Position numbers and translations under genes: made by a program. A stretch of 64,000 nucleotides of DNA from UBA4124 sp964577515 (GTDB lineage: Bacteria > Patescibacteriota > Minisyncoccia > Phycocordibacterales > UBA9973): contig CAZNZN010000001.1 of assembly GCA_964577515.1 (NCBI GenBank), positions 1 through 64,000 of the forward strand. The letters run 5' to 3'. Under the pieces are notes generated by a model. It saw only the letters and a list, made by a program, of their open reading frames with translations, ran no database searches and was not told the DNA's origin. Numbering within the stretch: position 1 is the first letter of the stretch; each line of letters starts with the position of its first letter. Positions 8,402 through 16,098 of the stretch are shown here, piece by piece.

Positions 8402-8587
8402 TTACCAAGATGACTTACGAATGCCTGGAATCATTCCTTCGTTTGCGAGTTCGCGGAAACAGATACGACAAAGACCGAAGTCTCTCATGTAGCCATGACG
8501 ACGTCCGCAGCGAAAACAGCGGTTTACCGCTCGTGTACTATATTTGGGCGTCTTTTGAGAACGCGCAATAACTGATGTTTTTGCCAT
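8402..8587 (-). CDS. rpsN: Ribosomal protein uS14, zinc-binding form
   Basis: Short S14, 61 aa, with a four-Cys zinc site: C24, C27, C40, C43 (CFRC and CRIC). The IPGIRKSSW end is typical. In this cluster it is first of the distal spc unit and has its own promoter at 8687-8715 because an unrelated gene separates it from rplE. Confidence 0.96.
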   Translation of the reverse strand: MAKTSVIARSQKTPKYSTRAVNRCFRCGRRHGYMRDFGLCRICFRELANEGMIPGIRKSSW

Positions 8588-8686
8588 AATTTGTTATATA
8601 TCCTCTAAAATATCACCTCTTCCTTTCTAGGACATCGTTTTTCTCGATATACCAGAGAGATAGAAGGATTTCAAAGGAACTCAGGT

Positions 8687-8715
8687 ATCCTACCAGAGAA
8701 GCCTTCCAAAGTCAA
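8687..8715 (-). promoter_or_regulatory. Predicted promoter of the rpsN-rpsH-rplF unit
   Basis: Minus strand TTGACT, 17 bp, TAGGAT. The leader to rpsN would be about 93 nt and can fold a stem around 8645-8665. Confidence 0.6.
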
Positions 8716-8722
8716 ACAAAAT

Positions 8723-8744
8723 CCCCCTACTCTGCAGGAGGGGG
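8723..8744 (-). terminator. Terminator of the 8727-9353 gene
   Basis: CCCCCT/AGGGGG stem overlapping the stop codon, followed on the minus strand by a T-rich stretch (ATTTTGTTTG). Confidence 0.6.
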
Positions 8745-9353
8745 AGCTGTTTTCTTCTTTTGTTTTCCTAACTGCAAGGAAATGCGCTCGCCCTGCATGA
8801 CACTTTCATATGTCAATGAGGAGTTTGTATGTGCTGTCACAAACCCCATATCATTTTTAAACCTGTCCAGAAGCGCTCGTTTCTCTGGGTTTGAACTCTT
8901 CATAGTGAAAAGTTCGTGGGCCCTCTTCCTGCACAGATTTCCGATACGACCTTTTGCCTGTTCGACCGCAGCACTGTGAATTTTCTTCACCATCGCCACA
9001 TCTTCAACAGAGTTTCGCTTATTGCCTACAAAAGCATCGTAACTCTGTAAAAAAGTAAAGAGTGCGTCAAAGGTAGCACAGGCATTGATTTGGGTAATAA
9101 AAAGACTTATTGCCCTGTCAACAAATTCGTATTGATTTGGGTTCTCTTTTTTGTACCGCAACCAAAAGTCAGCTATTTGTTCATAACTGACTCTTCTTGG
9201 TGAAGCGTCAAAATGCAGTAACTGGCACACGTGCTCATACTTGATACGAGCGATAGTACGCTTTTGTTGCAGTATTTTTGATATCAGAAAGAAAAACAAA
9301 AGTCCTATCGCCAAAACAATGGCGACAATGAAGATATATTCTCCGGGTTTCAT
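8727..9353 (-). CDS. Hypothetical membrane-anchored protein, 208 aa
   Basis: One N-terminal membrane segment (about residues 7-27) followed by a helical cytoplasmic or exported domain and a Lys/Pro-rich tail. I do not recognise the domain. It is inserted between rplE and rpsN inside the spc ribosomal cluster but forms its own unit: terminator after rplE (9398-9423), own promoter (9372-9399) and own terminator (8723-8744). Nothing links it to translation apart from position. Confidence 0.8.
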   Translation of the reverse strand: MKPGEYIFIVAIVLAIGLLFFFLISKILQQKRTIARIKYEHVCQLLHFDASPRRVSYEQIADFWLRYKKENPNQYEFVDRAISLFITQINACATFDALFTFLQSYDAFVGNKRNSVEDVAMVKKIHSAAVEQAKGRIGNLCRKRAHELFTMKSSNPEKRALLDRFKNDMGFVTAHTNSSLTYESVMQGERISLQLGKQKKKTAPPPAE

Positions 9354-9371
9354 ATAAAGTAGTTTTGTCTG

Positions 9372-9399
9372 ATACTACAAGAAACCTCTAAAAAGTCAA
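9372..9399 (-). promoter_or_regulatory. Predicted promoter of the inserted membrane protein gene
   Basis: Minus strand TTGACT, 16 bp, TAGTAT; its -10 ends 18 nt before the ATG at 9353. Confidence 0.65.
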
Positions 9400-9423
9400 A
9401 ACCCTCTCATATGAGAGGGTTTT
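9398..9423 (-). terminator. Terminator after rplE
   Basis: Palindromic hairpin CCCTCTCATATGAGAGGG with A/T flanks; nearly the same loop and stem as the rplT/map terminator at 3252. Confidence 0.8.
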
Positions 9424-9434
9424 GTTAAAGAGTG

Positions 9435-9971
9435 TTATTTCTTGAAAGGGATACCGAGATGAGTGAAGTACGCAAGTGCTTCTTCTTTAGTTTTTGCAGA
9501 AGAGACAAGTGTCACTGCAAGACCAAACACGTCGCGGAGGTCTTCATCAGCAGTCTCTGGGAAGATAGTGTGCTCTTTGATACCGATAGTCATGTTTCCG
9601 ATAGCATCAACTGATTTTGGATCAATTCCTCGGAAGTCTTTTGTTCGAGGAAGAGCGATGTTGATGAACTTATCCAAGAAGTGATACATACGTGCACCAC
9701 GAAGAGTTACTGCAAGTCCGATAGGATCACCTGTTCGAGTTTTAAAACTTGCAACAGATTTCTTTGCTGTACGGAGTGAAGGTTTTTGCCCAGTGATTCG
9801 CGCAAGACGATCAGCAACAGTGTTGTTCTTCTCTCGATCTTTCTTCATTCCTGTTCCAGTCCCACTTGCTACAGTGATTTTAACAAGGTGCGGTGCTGAC
9901 ATCGGATTTTTGTACCCAAATTGCGCAAGCGCTTTCATTGTTTGTGATTCTTTTTCTTTAACTGTTTGCAT
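9435..9971 (-). CDS. rplE: Ribosomal protein uL5
   Basis: 5S rRNA-binding 50S protein, 178 aa. Signatures: ITGQKPSLRTAKKSVASFKTR near residue 58, then RGARMYHFLDKFINIALPR and FRGID. It starts 1 nt after the rplX stop. A terminator directly behind it ends this transcription unit, so downstream rpsN is uncoupled. Confidence 0.97.
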   Translation of the reverse strand: MQTVKEKESQTMKALAQFGYKNPMSAPHLVKITVASGTGTGMKKDREKNNTVADRLARITGQKPSLRTAKKSVASFKTRTGDPIGLAVTLRGARMYHFLDKFINIALPRTKDFRGIDPKSVDAIGNMTIGIKEHTIFPETADEDLRDVFGLAVTLVSSAKTKEEALAYFTHLGIPFKK

Positions 9972-9972
9972 A

Positions 9973-10281
9973 TTACTTCAACTCTTGTCCGCTTTTTTTA
10001 GCAATGCGAACATTTTTATCAGCGACCTTCTTTGTTCCTACTCGACTTTGCTTTCCTGACTTAGGATCAACCACCATCACGTTTGATGCGTTGATAGGTG
10101 CTTCTATTTCGATAATAGAACCTTTTTCATTACGGCTCTTTGGCTTTTGGTGACGCTTTACTTTGTTTACCCCAGCAACGACAACACGGTTTGCAGCGGA
10201 AAACACCTTTGAAATAGTGCCTTTTTGGCCTTTATTCTTTCCTGCGATGATTATGACGTTGTCTCCTTTTTTGATCTTCAT
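9973..10281 (-). CDS. rplX: Ribosomal protein uL24
   Basis: 50S assembly initiator, 102 aa. The KOW motif is at the start (MKIKKGDNVIIIAGKNKGQKG), followed by a basic region (VNKVKRHQKPKSRNEKG). The ATG at 10281 is used rather than an upstream in-frame start that would overlap rplN. Standard order rplN-rplX-rplE. Confidence 0.96.
   Translation of the reverse strand: MKIKKGDNVIIIAGKNKGQKGTISKVFSAANRVVVAGVNKVKRHQKPKSRNEKGSIIEIEAPINASNVMVVDPKSGKQSRVGTKKVADKNVRIAKKSGQELK
9979..9985 (-). promoter_or_regulatory. AGAGTT box before rplE start
   Basis: AGAGTTG within the last codons of rplX, ending 7 nt before the rplE ATG; the loosest member of the set. Confidence 0.35.
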
Positions 10282-10285
10282 ATAA

Positions 10286-10292
10286 AAACTCT
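10286..10292 (-). promoter_or_regulatory. AGAGTT box before rplX start
   Basis: AGAGTTT ends 4 nt before the rplX ATG at 10281. It supports that start. Confidence 0.4.
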
Positions 10293-10300
10293 TTGTGGTA

Positions 10301-10672
10301 TTAGAGCACTTCTGGTGCAAGTGATGCTATTTTCTGGTAGCCAAGCTCTGCGATTTCTCGAGGGATAGGACCAAAGATACGTCCAGCCTTAGGTTCCTGC
10401 TTTCCTTTTTCAAGAATTACTACCGCATTATCATCGAAAGAGATGTAAGAGCCATCAGCCCGACGAAATGGTGCTTTTTGACGAACAACAACAGCGTAAC
10501 AAACGTCTTTCTTTTTCACTGCTTTTCGAGGTTCAGCTTTTTTGACAGAAATCACAACAATATCGCCAATTCCTGCATAACGACGCTTTGATCCACCAAG
10601 TACTTTGAAAATCTTTCCGATTTGTCCTCCGGCGTTATCTGTGATTTTAACTAATGATTCATTCTGCAACAT
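10301..10672 (-). CDS. rplN: Ribosomal protein uL14
   Basis: 50S interface protein, 123 aa. It starts MLQNESLVKITDNAGG and ends with GRIFGPIPREIAELGYQKIASLAPEVL, both diagnostic. Ten nt after rpsQ, in standard S10-spc order. Confidence 0.98.
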   Translation of the reverse strand: MLQNESLVKITDNAGGQIGKIFKVLGGSKRRYAGIGDIVVISVKKAEPRKAVKKKDVCYAVVVRQKAPFRRADGSYISFDDNAVVILEKGKQEPKAGRIFGPIPREIAELGYQKIASLAPEVL

Positions 10673-10676
10673 ATCA

Positions 10677-10683
10677 TAACTCT
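10677..10683 (-). promoter_or_regulatory. AGAGTTA box before rplN start
   Basis: AGAGTTA ends 4 nt before the rplN ATG; its first base overlaps the TAA stop of rpsQ. Confidence 0.45.
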
Positions 10684-10925
10684 TACTTTACAACACTAAA
10701 GTGTTTATCCTTAGAAAGTGGTCGACTCTCAACAATCTCAACAATCTCTCCTACCTTGTGAGCATTATCTTCATCATGTGCTTTAAACTTTTTTGTGATC
10801 TTAACGTACTTTTGATACTTTGGATGCTTCACAAAACGGGTCACAGCAACAACAACCGTCTTATCCATCTTGTCTGAGACAACGGTGCCCTTGATTGTTT
10901 TTTTGTTGTTGGTTGTTGTTTTCAT
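10683..10925 (-). CDS. rpsQ: Ribosomal protein uS17
   Basis: 30S protein, 80 aa, OB fold. The family segments GTVVSDKMDKTVVVAVTRFV and KKFKAHDEDNAHKVGEIVEI are clear, followed by the SRPLSKDKHF end. Preceded by rpmC and followed by rplN. Confidence 0.97.
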   Translation of the reverse strand: MKTTTNNKKTIKGTVVSDKMDKTVVVAVTRFVKHPKYQKYVKITKKFKAHDEDNAHKVGEIVEIVESRPLSKDKHFSVVK

Positions 10926-10969
10926 ATTATTAAGTCTTGATACTATACCGTATTTTTATAAAAAGTCTA

Positions 10970-11152
10970 CTATTGGGTGTTTATGAGCGTAAGGATGCGA
11001 GCGATAGTTTTCTTATTTGCTCGATACTCTTTAAGATCTCCCCCTTTTCCAAGGTTTTTCCCAAAGGTCGCACTTGCAACCGCCGCTTTGAGCTTTGCGA
11101 GTTCTGCCACAAGTTCTTGTGGGGTTTTGTCTTTTAGTGATGTTTTTTTCAT
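10970..11152 (-). CDS. rpmC: Ribosomal protein uL29
   Basis: Small helical hairpin protein near the exit tunnel, 60 aa. It begins with a Lys-rich stretch, then TPQELVAELAKLKAAV and ends KKTIARILTLINTQ. Five nt after rplP; 44 bp before rpsQ. Confidence 0.94.
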   Translation of the reverse strand: MKKTSLKDKTPQELVAELAKLKAAVASATFGKNLGKGGDLKEYRANKKTIARILTLINTQ

Positions 11153-11157
11153 AGTGA

Positions 11158-11574
11158 TTATACTCGTGCAACAACGCGTGATTTGATAGGAAGCTTGGTT
11201 CCCGCCTTTCGAAGCGCTTCTCGGGCAACTACCTCAGTAACACCGTCTACTTCAAAAATAATACGACCAGGAAGAATTTCCATGCAGTACCCATCGAGAT
11301 CTCCTTTTCCACCACCCATCGGTACTTCTGCTGGCTTTGAAGTAATAGGTCGGTCTGGAAATACACGTACCCACATACGACCAGTCTTTCCAAGGTGACG
11401 AGATGCTGCCTTACGTGCCGCTTCGATTTGGTTTGAGGTAATACGAGCAAGAGACTCGGTCTTGAGTGCGAATGACCCAAAAGATACTGTTGTTCCGCGA
11501 GTTTCAACACGCTTTGTCATGTCGGTTCGCTTCTTTTGCCATTTTCTAAATTTTACTTTTTTAGGATACAACAT
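11158..11574 (-). CDS. rplP: Ribosomal protein uL16
   Basis: 50S protein at the A/P-site region, 138 aa. Starts MLYPKKVKFRKWQKKR; contains TSNQIEAARKAASRHL and the PMGGGKGDLDGYC segment where most bacteria have MGKGKG. It overlaps no neighbour and sits between rpsC and rpmC. Confidence 0.97.
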   Translation of the reverse strand: MLYPKKVKFRKWQKKRTDMTKRVETRGTTVSFGSFALKTESLARITSNQIEAARKAASRHLGKTGRMWVRVFPDRPITSKPAEVPMGGGKGDLDGYCMEILPGRIIFEVDGVTEVVAREALRKAGTKLPIKSRVVARV

Positions 11575-11579
11575 GGTAA

Positions 11580-11586
11580 TAACTCT
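11580..11586 (-). promoter_or_regulatory. AGAGTTA box before rplP start
   Basis: AGAGTTA ends 5 nt before the ATG at 11574 and overlaps the TAA stop of rpsC. Confidence 0.45.
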
Positions 11587-12254
11587 TATTTCTTTTCTCC
11601 GCGAGAGAATATCTGACCCTTATAGATCCATACTTTGATACCAATATCTCCGTAGGCAAGGTGTGCGCGCTCACGAGCAAAATCAATATCAGCACGAACT
11701 GTTTGTAGTGGAATAGATCCACGTTTAAGCTCTTCACTTCGAGCGATTTCTGCCCCACCGAGACGTCCCCCCATGTAGAATTTCACCCCTTGGACACCAC
11801 GAACTGCCATCACTTTTTCGATAAGCTGTTTCATAACGCGACGATACGGAAGACGTTTTTCAAGTCCTTCTGCAAGCATGTAGGCAACGATTTTTGCATC
11901 TGCTTCAGGATTTGTTACTTCAACAATCTCAAGCTTGATATCATCAGTAACAACAAGTTTTGCACGCTTAAGGGTCTTCACAATATCTGCTTTGAGTTTT
12001 GTTGCTCCCTCACCACTACGGCCAATCACCATTCCAGGACGAGAAGTACGGATAATGATACGTACTGCTTTTTGTCCTCGTTCAATTTCTACGCTTGATA
12101 CATATGAACCACGAAGGCGTTTCTCGAGAAACTCACGAATAGTAACATCAACCTTGAGGTTGTCGACAAATTTTGCATCTGTAGCAAACCAGCGTGATTT
12201 CCAATCACGAAGTGTTACAAGACGATGTGCGTATGGGTGAACTACTTTAGACAT
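11586..12254 (-). CDS. rpsC: Ribosomal protein uS3
   Basis: 30S protein at the mRNA entry, 222 aa. Starts with VHPYAHRLVTLRDWKSRWFA; the KH domain has RPGMVIGRSGEG; the C-domain has GVQGVKFYMGGRLGGAEIAR and GDIGIKVWIYKG. Six nt after rplV. Confidence 0.98.
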   Translation of the reverse strand: MSKVVHPYAHRLVTLRDWKSRWFATDAKFVDNLKVDVTIREFLEKRLRGSYVSSVEIERGQKAVRIIIRTSRPGMVIGRSGEGATKLKADIVKTLKRAKLVVTDDIKLEIVEVTNPEADAKIVAYMLAEGLEKRLPYRRVMKQLIEKVMAVRGVQGVKFYMGGRLGGAEIARSEELKRGSIPLQTVRADIDFARERAHLAYGDIGIKVWIYKGQIFSRGEKK

Positions 12255-12260
12255 AATGAT

Positions 12261-12635
12261 TTATTTATTTTTTGCTACTTTCTTCTTTGCAGCGACCTTC
12301 TTTGACTTCGGTGCTTTCTCAGCAAGAACAACATCAACATGGCTCATTTTCTTGCGAATAGGCTTTGCAGACCCCATAGCGCGAGGCATGTACCGCTTCA
12401 TGACGAGTCCTTTGTTTACCTCAATAGTTTTAATAACTAAATTGTCAGTAGCAAGACCAGATTGCACTGCATTTGCCGCAGCACTCTTGATGAGTTTCTT
12501 GATAGGATCAGCCGCCCGCTTTGGCATGTATGAAAGTGTCACCTCCGCATCAGCGATAGTTTTGCCTTTTACAGCGTTAGCAACAAGGCGAACCTTGCGT
12601 GGTGATTGGCGATAATTGGTAAGTGATGCTTTCAT
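12261..12635 (-). CDS. rplV: Ribosomal protein uL22
   Basis: 50S exit-tunnel protein, 124 aa. NYRQSPRKVRLVANAVKG at the start, then the beta-hairpin region with MPRAMGSAKPIRKKMSHVDVVLAE. A Lys/Ala-rich C-terminal tail (about residues 108-124) extends past the usual end. Between rpsS and rpsC. Confidence 0.97.
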   Translation of the reverse strand: MKASLTNYRQSPRKVRLVANAVKGKTIADAEVTLSYMPKRAADPIKKLIKSAAANAVQSGLATDNLVIKTIEVNKGLVMKRYMPRAMGSAKPIRKKMSHVDVVLAEKAPKSKKVAAKKKVAKNK

Positions 12636-12652
12636 AAAAGTAAACTAAACGA

Positions 12653-13000
12653 TTATTTTTTCTTAGTATCAGTGGTAGAAGCCTTCGCAGCTTTTGCAGC
12701 AGCAATTTCAGACTCTTTTTTCTTTTGATCGAGTTCTTTCTGCATCTTACCTCCATGACGAGTAAACTTGCGTGTAGGAGAAAATTCTCCGAGACGGTGT
12801 CCCACCATATCTTCAGTAACAAGGACCTCTATGTGCTGACGGCCGTTGTGTACCCCGAAGGTAAATCCTACCATTTCTGGTGCTATCTGTGAGTCTCGTG
12901 ACCATGTTTTAATAACTCCTGCAGAAAGGGGTGCTTTGCCCGCAATCTTTTTGAGGAGTTTTTCATCAATATATGGTCCTTTTGCAAGTGATCGTGTCAT
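12653..13000 (-). CDS. rpsS: Ribosomal protein uS19
   Basis: 30S protein near the A site, 115 aa. Starts MTRSLAKGPYIDEKLLKKI and has VGHRLGEFSPTRKFTRHGG. A Lys/Ala-rich tail of about 30 residues is added beyond the normal 92 aa. The ATG at 13000 is used because a promoter at 13039-13066 lies just upstream; longer in-frame starts would precede the transcript. It begins a new unit, separated from rplB by dgkA. Confidence 0.96.
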   Translation of the reverse strand: MTRSLAKGPYIDEKLLKKIAGKAPLSAGVIKTWSRDSQIAPEMVGFTFGVHNGRQHIEVLVTEDMVGHRLGEFSPTRKFTRHGGKMQKELDQKKKESEIAAAKAAKASTTDTKKK

Positions 13001-13038
13001 GGTTTTAGAATAAAAGAAGCTCGTTCTGAGCTCCGCAT

Positions 13039-13066
13039 ATCTTAGCAAATTATTAGGTATTGTCAA
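13039..13066 (-). promoter_or_regulatory. Predicted promoter of the rpsS-rplV-rpsC unit
   Basis: Minus strand TTGACA, 16 bp, TAAGAT. The leader (13032 down to 13000) can form a GAGCTC-based stem at about 13017-13034. Confidence 0.7.
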
Positions 13067-13071
13067 ATCTT

Positions 13072-13458
13072 CTATAAGAAAAGCTTCGGGATGAAGATGA
13101 TGCACCCGACGGCGATAGCTCCTGCGACCGTCAAAAGGACTGCTCCGGCTGCAACATCTTTGGTATCACGAGCGTACGGGTGGTAATTGGGACTCGTAAG
13201 ATCAATGTCAAACTCAAGTGCTGTATTAAAACCTTCTGCAGCAAGGACTGCTGCTATAGAAAGTACAATAAGACCCCACTCTGCTTCGCTGATATGAAAC
13301 CAGAAGCCCAGAAAAATTGCTATAAGCGCAACAACACCATGCACCCATGCGTTGTGCTGTGTCTTGAAAATGACCACCACCCCTCGAAGGGCATACCTTA
13401 AACTCCTCGCTCGTGCTATTATCGAAAATCGTTTTTTCTCTGAGAGTTTCTTTTCCAT
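13072..13458 (-). CDS. dgkA: Diacylglycerol/undecaprenol kinase (DgkA family)
   Basis: Small membrane kinase, 128 aa, with a cytosolic amphipathic N-terminus and three hydrophobic segments (about 36-54, 60-76, 102-122). The family motif is present as AAEGFNTALEFDIDL, then YARDTKDVAAGAVLL, matching ExxNTAIE and KDxAAGAV. In Gram-positive relatives this family phosphorylates undecaprenol for cell wall lipid recycling; the substrate here is inferred. It is an insertion between rplB and rpsS in the S10 cluster. Confidence 0.88.
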   Translation of the reverse strand: MEKKLSEKKRFSIIARARSLRYALRGVVVIFKTQHNAWVHGVVALIAIFLGFWFHISEAEWGLIVLSIAAVLAAEGFNTALEFDIDLTSPNYHPYARDTKDVAAGAVLLTVAGAIAVGCIIFIPKLFL

Positions 13459-13472
13459 ATACTAAGTATAAC

Positions 13473-13500
13473 AAAAACCACTACTTTCGGAGTGGTTTTT
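13473..13500 (-). terminator. Terminator after rplB
   Basis: AAAAACCACT/AGTGGTTTTT stem with an 8-nt loop, just past the rplB stop on the minus strand. Confidence 0.8.
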
Positions 13501-13504
13501 AGTA

Positions 13505-14341
13505 CTATCGCTTTCCTTTTCTTCGAGAAACAATCAGTGAGTTTGAATATTTCTTTGGAGTTCGAGTTCGTACACCGTACGCTTGTTTTCCATGTCGTGT
13601 TTTTGGACCACGTCGAAGACCGATACCTTGTCGTCCTTCTCCTCCACCGTGTGGGTGATCAACCGGGTTCATTGCAGTACCACGAACAGTTGGGCGAATA
13701 CCCTTCCATCGAGAACGTCCTGCTTTACCAAAGTTGCGAAGTTTGCTCTCTTCGTTTGATACCTCTCCGATACATGCCCATGCACTGTCGAGTACTTTTC
13801 GAACCTCTCCAGAAGGCATTTTAAGGTTAGTATATCCGTTATCTTGAGCGGCAACTTGTGCAAATACCCCCGCAGAACGAACAAGTGATGCTTTTGCGCC
13901 AGGCTTAAGAGCCACGTTGTATACAAAAGTACCAACAGGAACATTTTTGAGCGGAAGTCGATTTGCCACCTCTACAGGTGCGGTTTCAGATACGATAAAT
14001 GCAGCGCCAACCCCGACGTTCTTCGGGAGAACAACATACCGCTTTTCTCCATCAGCGTACACAGCAATACCAACAAAAGCGGTGCGATTTGGATCGTATT
14101 CTACAGAAACAATCTTTGCTGGGATGTCTATCTTGTTGTACAAGAAATCAACTGCTCGATATGCTCGCTTATGCCCTCCTCCTTTATGCGGAGTAGTGAT
14201 ACGACCTTGGTTGTTTCGTCCAACAGAACGCTTCTTTCCTTTAGTGAGGGATTTGAGCGGTTTTGTAGCAGTGAGCACCTTTCGGTATTCAACCCCTTGC
14301 TGTTGTCGTTTTGATGGTGTTGTTGGTTTAAATTTCTTCAT
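13505..14341 (-). CDS. rplB: Ribosomal protein uL2
   Basis: 50S peptidyl-transferase region protein, 278 aa. KFKPTTPSKRQQQG start, RNNQGRITTPHKGGGHKRAYR, and the conserved NPVDHPHGGGEGR segment near residue 225 with the key His. The unit rplC-rplD-rplW-rplB ends here at a hairpin. Confidence 0.98.
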   Translation of the reverse strand: MKKFKPTTPSKRQQQGVEYRKVLTATKPLKSLTKGKKRSVGRNNQGRITTPHKGGGHKRAYRAVDFLYNKIDIPAKIVSVEYDPNRTAFVGIAVYADGEKRYVVLPKNVGVGAAFIVSETAPVEVANRLPLKNVPVGTFVYNVALKPGAKASLVRSAGVFAQVAAQDNGYTNLKMPSGEVRKVLDSAWACIGEVSNEESKLRNFGKAGRSRWKGIRPTVRGTAMNPVDHPHGGGEGRQGIGLRRGPKTRHGKQAYGVRTRTPKKYSNSLIVSRRKGKR

Positions 14342-14358
14342 ATAATTGCGATTACGGA

Positions 14359-14652
14359 TTAAATGACATCAATAGTCTTTCCTTTTGGAAGCGTGATGTA
14401 TGCCTTCTTCCCTGCTGCACCAAACCCGAGTGTTCCCTTGCGGAAAAAAGTTTTTCGTTTTATTTGAACAGTACGAACTGAGAGTGGTTTTTGCTTGTAT
14501 TGCGCTTCAAATGCTTTTCCTATCTCACTTTTTGTAGCATCAACCGCCACATCAAAAGTGTAGGTACGTACTGATTGGGCATTTGCTGCCTTTTCAGTGA
14601 TACGAGGGTTCTTCAAAATACCAGTAATTGTTGTTGTTTCTTTTGTCGCCAT
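14359..14652 (-). CDS. rplW: Ribosomal protein uL23
   Basis: 50S protein at the exit tunnel, docking site for trigger factor and SRP, 97 aa. LKNPRITEKAANAQSVRTYTFDVAVDATKSEI matches the L23 N-terminal part; a basic loop (VQIKRKTFFRKG) follows. Between rplD and rplB. Confidence 0.95.
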   Translation of the reverse strand: MATKETTTITGILKNPRITEKAANAQSVRTYTFDVAVDATKSEIGKAFEAQYKQKPLSVRTVQIKRKTFFRKGTLGFGAAGKKAYITLPKGKTIDVI

Positions 14653-14656
14653 ATAC

Positions 14657-14663
14657 TAACTCT
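14657..14663 (-). promoter_or_regulatory. AGAGTTA box before rplW start
   Basis: AGAGTTA ends 4 nt before the ATG at 14652 and overlaps the TAA stop of rplD. Confidence 0.45.
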
Positions 14664-15325
14664 TATGCCATCTTCGCTTCTAGAGAAGGGAGGATATCTT
14701 TAGGGTCGACCATAATAATGTGTGAGAAATGCATTACATCAAGTGTATTGATATCTTTTGCAAGTGCTACGGTTACTCCAGGAAGATTTGCAAAGCTCTT
14801 CTCTATCACTGTATCACGCTTTGGAAGCGCAAGAAGTGCAGTAGTTGCTTTCTTAGAGGTAAGTTTTTCAAATCCTTTCACTGTAGCAAGGTCCTTAAGA
14901 ACACTTTGTGCAGTTTTTGTTTTCATTGCATCAAGTGCGAGAGTATCAACAAAGAGTACTTGATTATCTGCAAAGCGTTTTGATAACACAGTAAAGAGTG
15001 CTTTTGCACGCATTTTCTTATTGATCTTTTGTGAGTAATCTTTTTCGTTGCGAGGACCAAAAGTGACTCCTCCTCCTACCCAGATAGGGCTTCGTGAAGA
15101 CCCGTGTCGAGCACGACCGGTTCCTTTTTGTTTCCATGGCTTTTTACCACCACCAGAAACTTCGCCGCGATCCTTTGTATGTGCAGTACCAGCACGCTTG
15201 TTTGCGGCCATACCTACTGCAACCTGGTGTACCAAATCAGCGTTCCATTTTACTCCAAACACTTTTGCTGGAAGTGTAAGAGATCCTGCTTTTGTTCCTT
15301 TTTGATTATAGAGTGTTGTTTCCAT
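14663..15325 (-). CDS. rplD: Ribosomal protein uL4
   Basis: 50S protein lining the exit tunnel, 220 aa. The extended loop has GGGKKPWKQKGTGRARHGSSRSPIWVGGG, the clearest L4 signature. In E. coli L4 also represses its own operon; the hairpin in the rplC leader could serve a similar role, but that is speculation. Between rplC and rplW. Confidence 0.97.
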   Translation of the reverse strand: METTLYNQKGTKAGSLTLPAKVFGVKWNADLVHQVAVGMAANKRAGTAHTKDRGEVSGGGKKPWKQKGTGRARHGSSRSPIWVGGGVTFGPRNEKDYSQKINKKMRAKALFTVLSKRFADNQVLFVDTLALDAMKTKTAQSVLKDLATVKGFEKLTSKKATTALLALPKRDTVIEKSFANLPGVTVALAKDINTLDVMHFSHIIMVDPKDILPSLEAKMA

Positions 15326-15330
15326 AGTAT

Positions 15331-15337
15331 TAACTCT
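15331..15337 (-). promoter_or_regulatory. AGAGTTA box before rplD start
   Basis: AGAGTTA ends 5 nt before the ATG at 15325; the rplC TAA stop overlaps its first base. Confidence 0.45.
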
Positions 15338-15948
15338 TATTTCGCTGTACTAATAAGTACTACTGAATCACGTCGACCTGGTACTGCACCGCTGATATAA
15401 AGGGTGTTTGTAGCAGCATCAACAGCAACTACTTTGAGCCCCTTTACGGTTACTGTGTCACCACCGGTACGTCCCGCCATACGCATTCCTTTTGGAACAC
15501 GAGTACGGAGCCCTCCTCCGATAGATCCTGGTTCACGTTCTGAGTGCTTCTGACCGTGTGACCGTGGTCCTCCATGGAAGCCATGGCGCTTCACAACACC
15601 TTGAAATCCTTTTGATTTTGAGGTACCTGTTACCACCACCTCATCACCTGAAGCAAATGTCGATACTGCTATAGTATCCCCGACCGCACCCTCTGGTGCT
15701 GCATCAAAACGAAACTCTTGAATGAGCTTGTATGCTTTACCACCAAGCGCCCCTTTGAGCGCTTGAGAGATGCGAGACTCTTTTTGGTCTTCTGAAGCAA
15801 CCTGTACGGCGTTGTAACCGTCAGTAGCAACAGTTTTTATCTTTGTAATAACGTTTGGAGACGCAACTACCGCAGTGACTGGAAGTACTTTTCCATCCTC
15901 ACTAAAGAGCTGTGTCATATTCACTTTTCTTCCGACGATGTATTTCAT
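15337..15948 (-). CDS. rplC: Ribosomal protein uL3
   Basis: 50S protein, 203 aa. GRKVNMTQLFSEDGKVLPVT start; the central GTSKSKGFQGVVKRHGFHGGPRSHGQKHSERE is diagnostic and carries the glutamine-methylation site region of L3. First gene of its unit, with its own promoter at 16021-16048 after the rpsJ terminator. Confidence 0.97.
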   Translation of the reverse strand: MKYIVGRKVNMTQLFSEDGKVLPVTAVVASPNVITKIKTVATDGYNAVQVASEDQKESRISQALKGALGGKAYKLIQEFRFDAAPEGAVGDTIAVSTFASGDEVVVTGTSKSKGFQGVVKRHGFHGGPRSHGQKHSEREPGSIGGGLRTRVPKGMRMAGRTGGDTVTVKGLKVVAVDAATNTLYISGAVPGRRDSVVLISTAK

Positions 15949-15989
15949 AATGTTCTTGTCCTAAACGACTTAATGCCGAAGGATATTGG

Positions 15990-16010
15990 ACCATTTAAAG
16001 ACTATTTAAA
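15990..16010 (-). promoter_or_regulatory. Hairpin in the rplC leader
   Basis: ATTTAAA/TTTAAAT arms around GACTA within the predicted 66-nt leader between promoter and rplC. A candidate autoregulatory element, without a T-run that would make it a terminator. Confidence 0.35.
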
Positions 16011-16020
16011 TGTGGTTGAG

Positions 16021-16048
16021 ATTATACACGGGATTTAAAAAAGCGCAA
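16021..16048 (-). promoter_or_regulatory. Predicted promoter of rplC-rplD-rplW-rplB
   Basis: Minus strand TTGCGC, 16 bp, TATAAT (perfect -10). Confidence 0.75.
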
Positions 16049-16057
16049 GAACAATGC

Positions 16058-16085
16058 AAAAAACCACCCGTAGGGGTGGTTTTTT
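16058..16085 (-). terminator. Terminator after rpsJ
   Basis: AAAAAACCACCC/GGGTGGTTTTTT stem with a GTAG loop, 13 nt past the rpsJ stop. Confidence 0.85.
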
Positions 16086-16098
16086 GTTGAGAGATGCA

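Noticed and set aside
9435..12635. Long open frames antisense to ribosomal protein genes
   Set aside because: They lie fully opposite real genes, have no domain features and no promoter or initiation signal.
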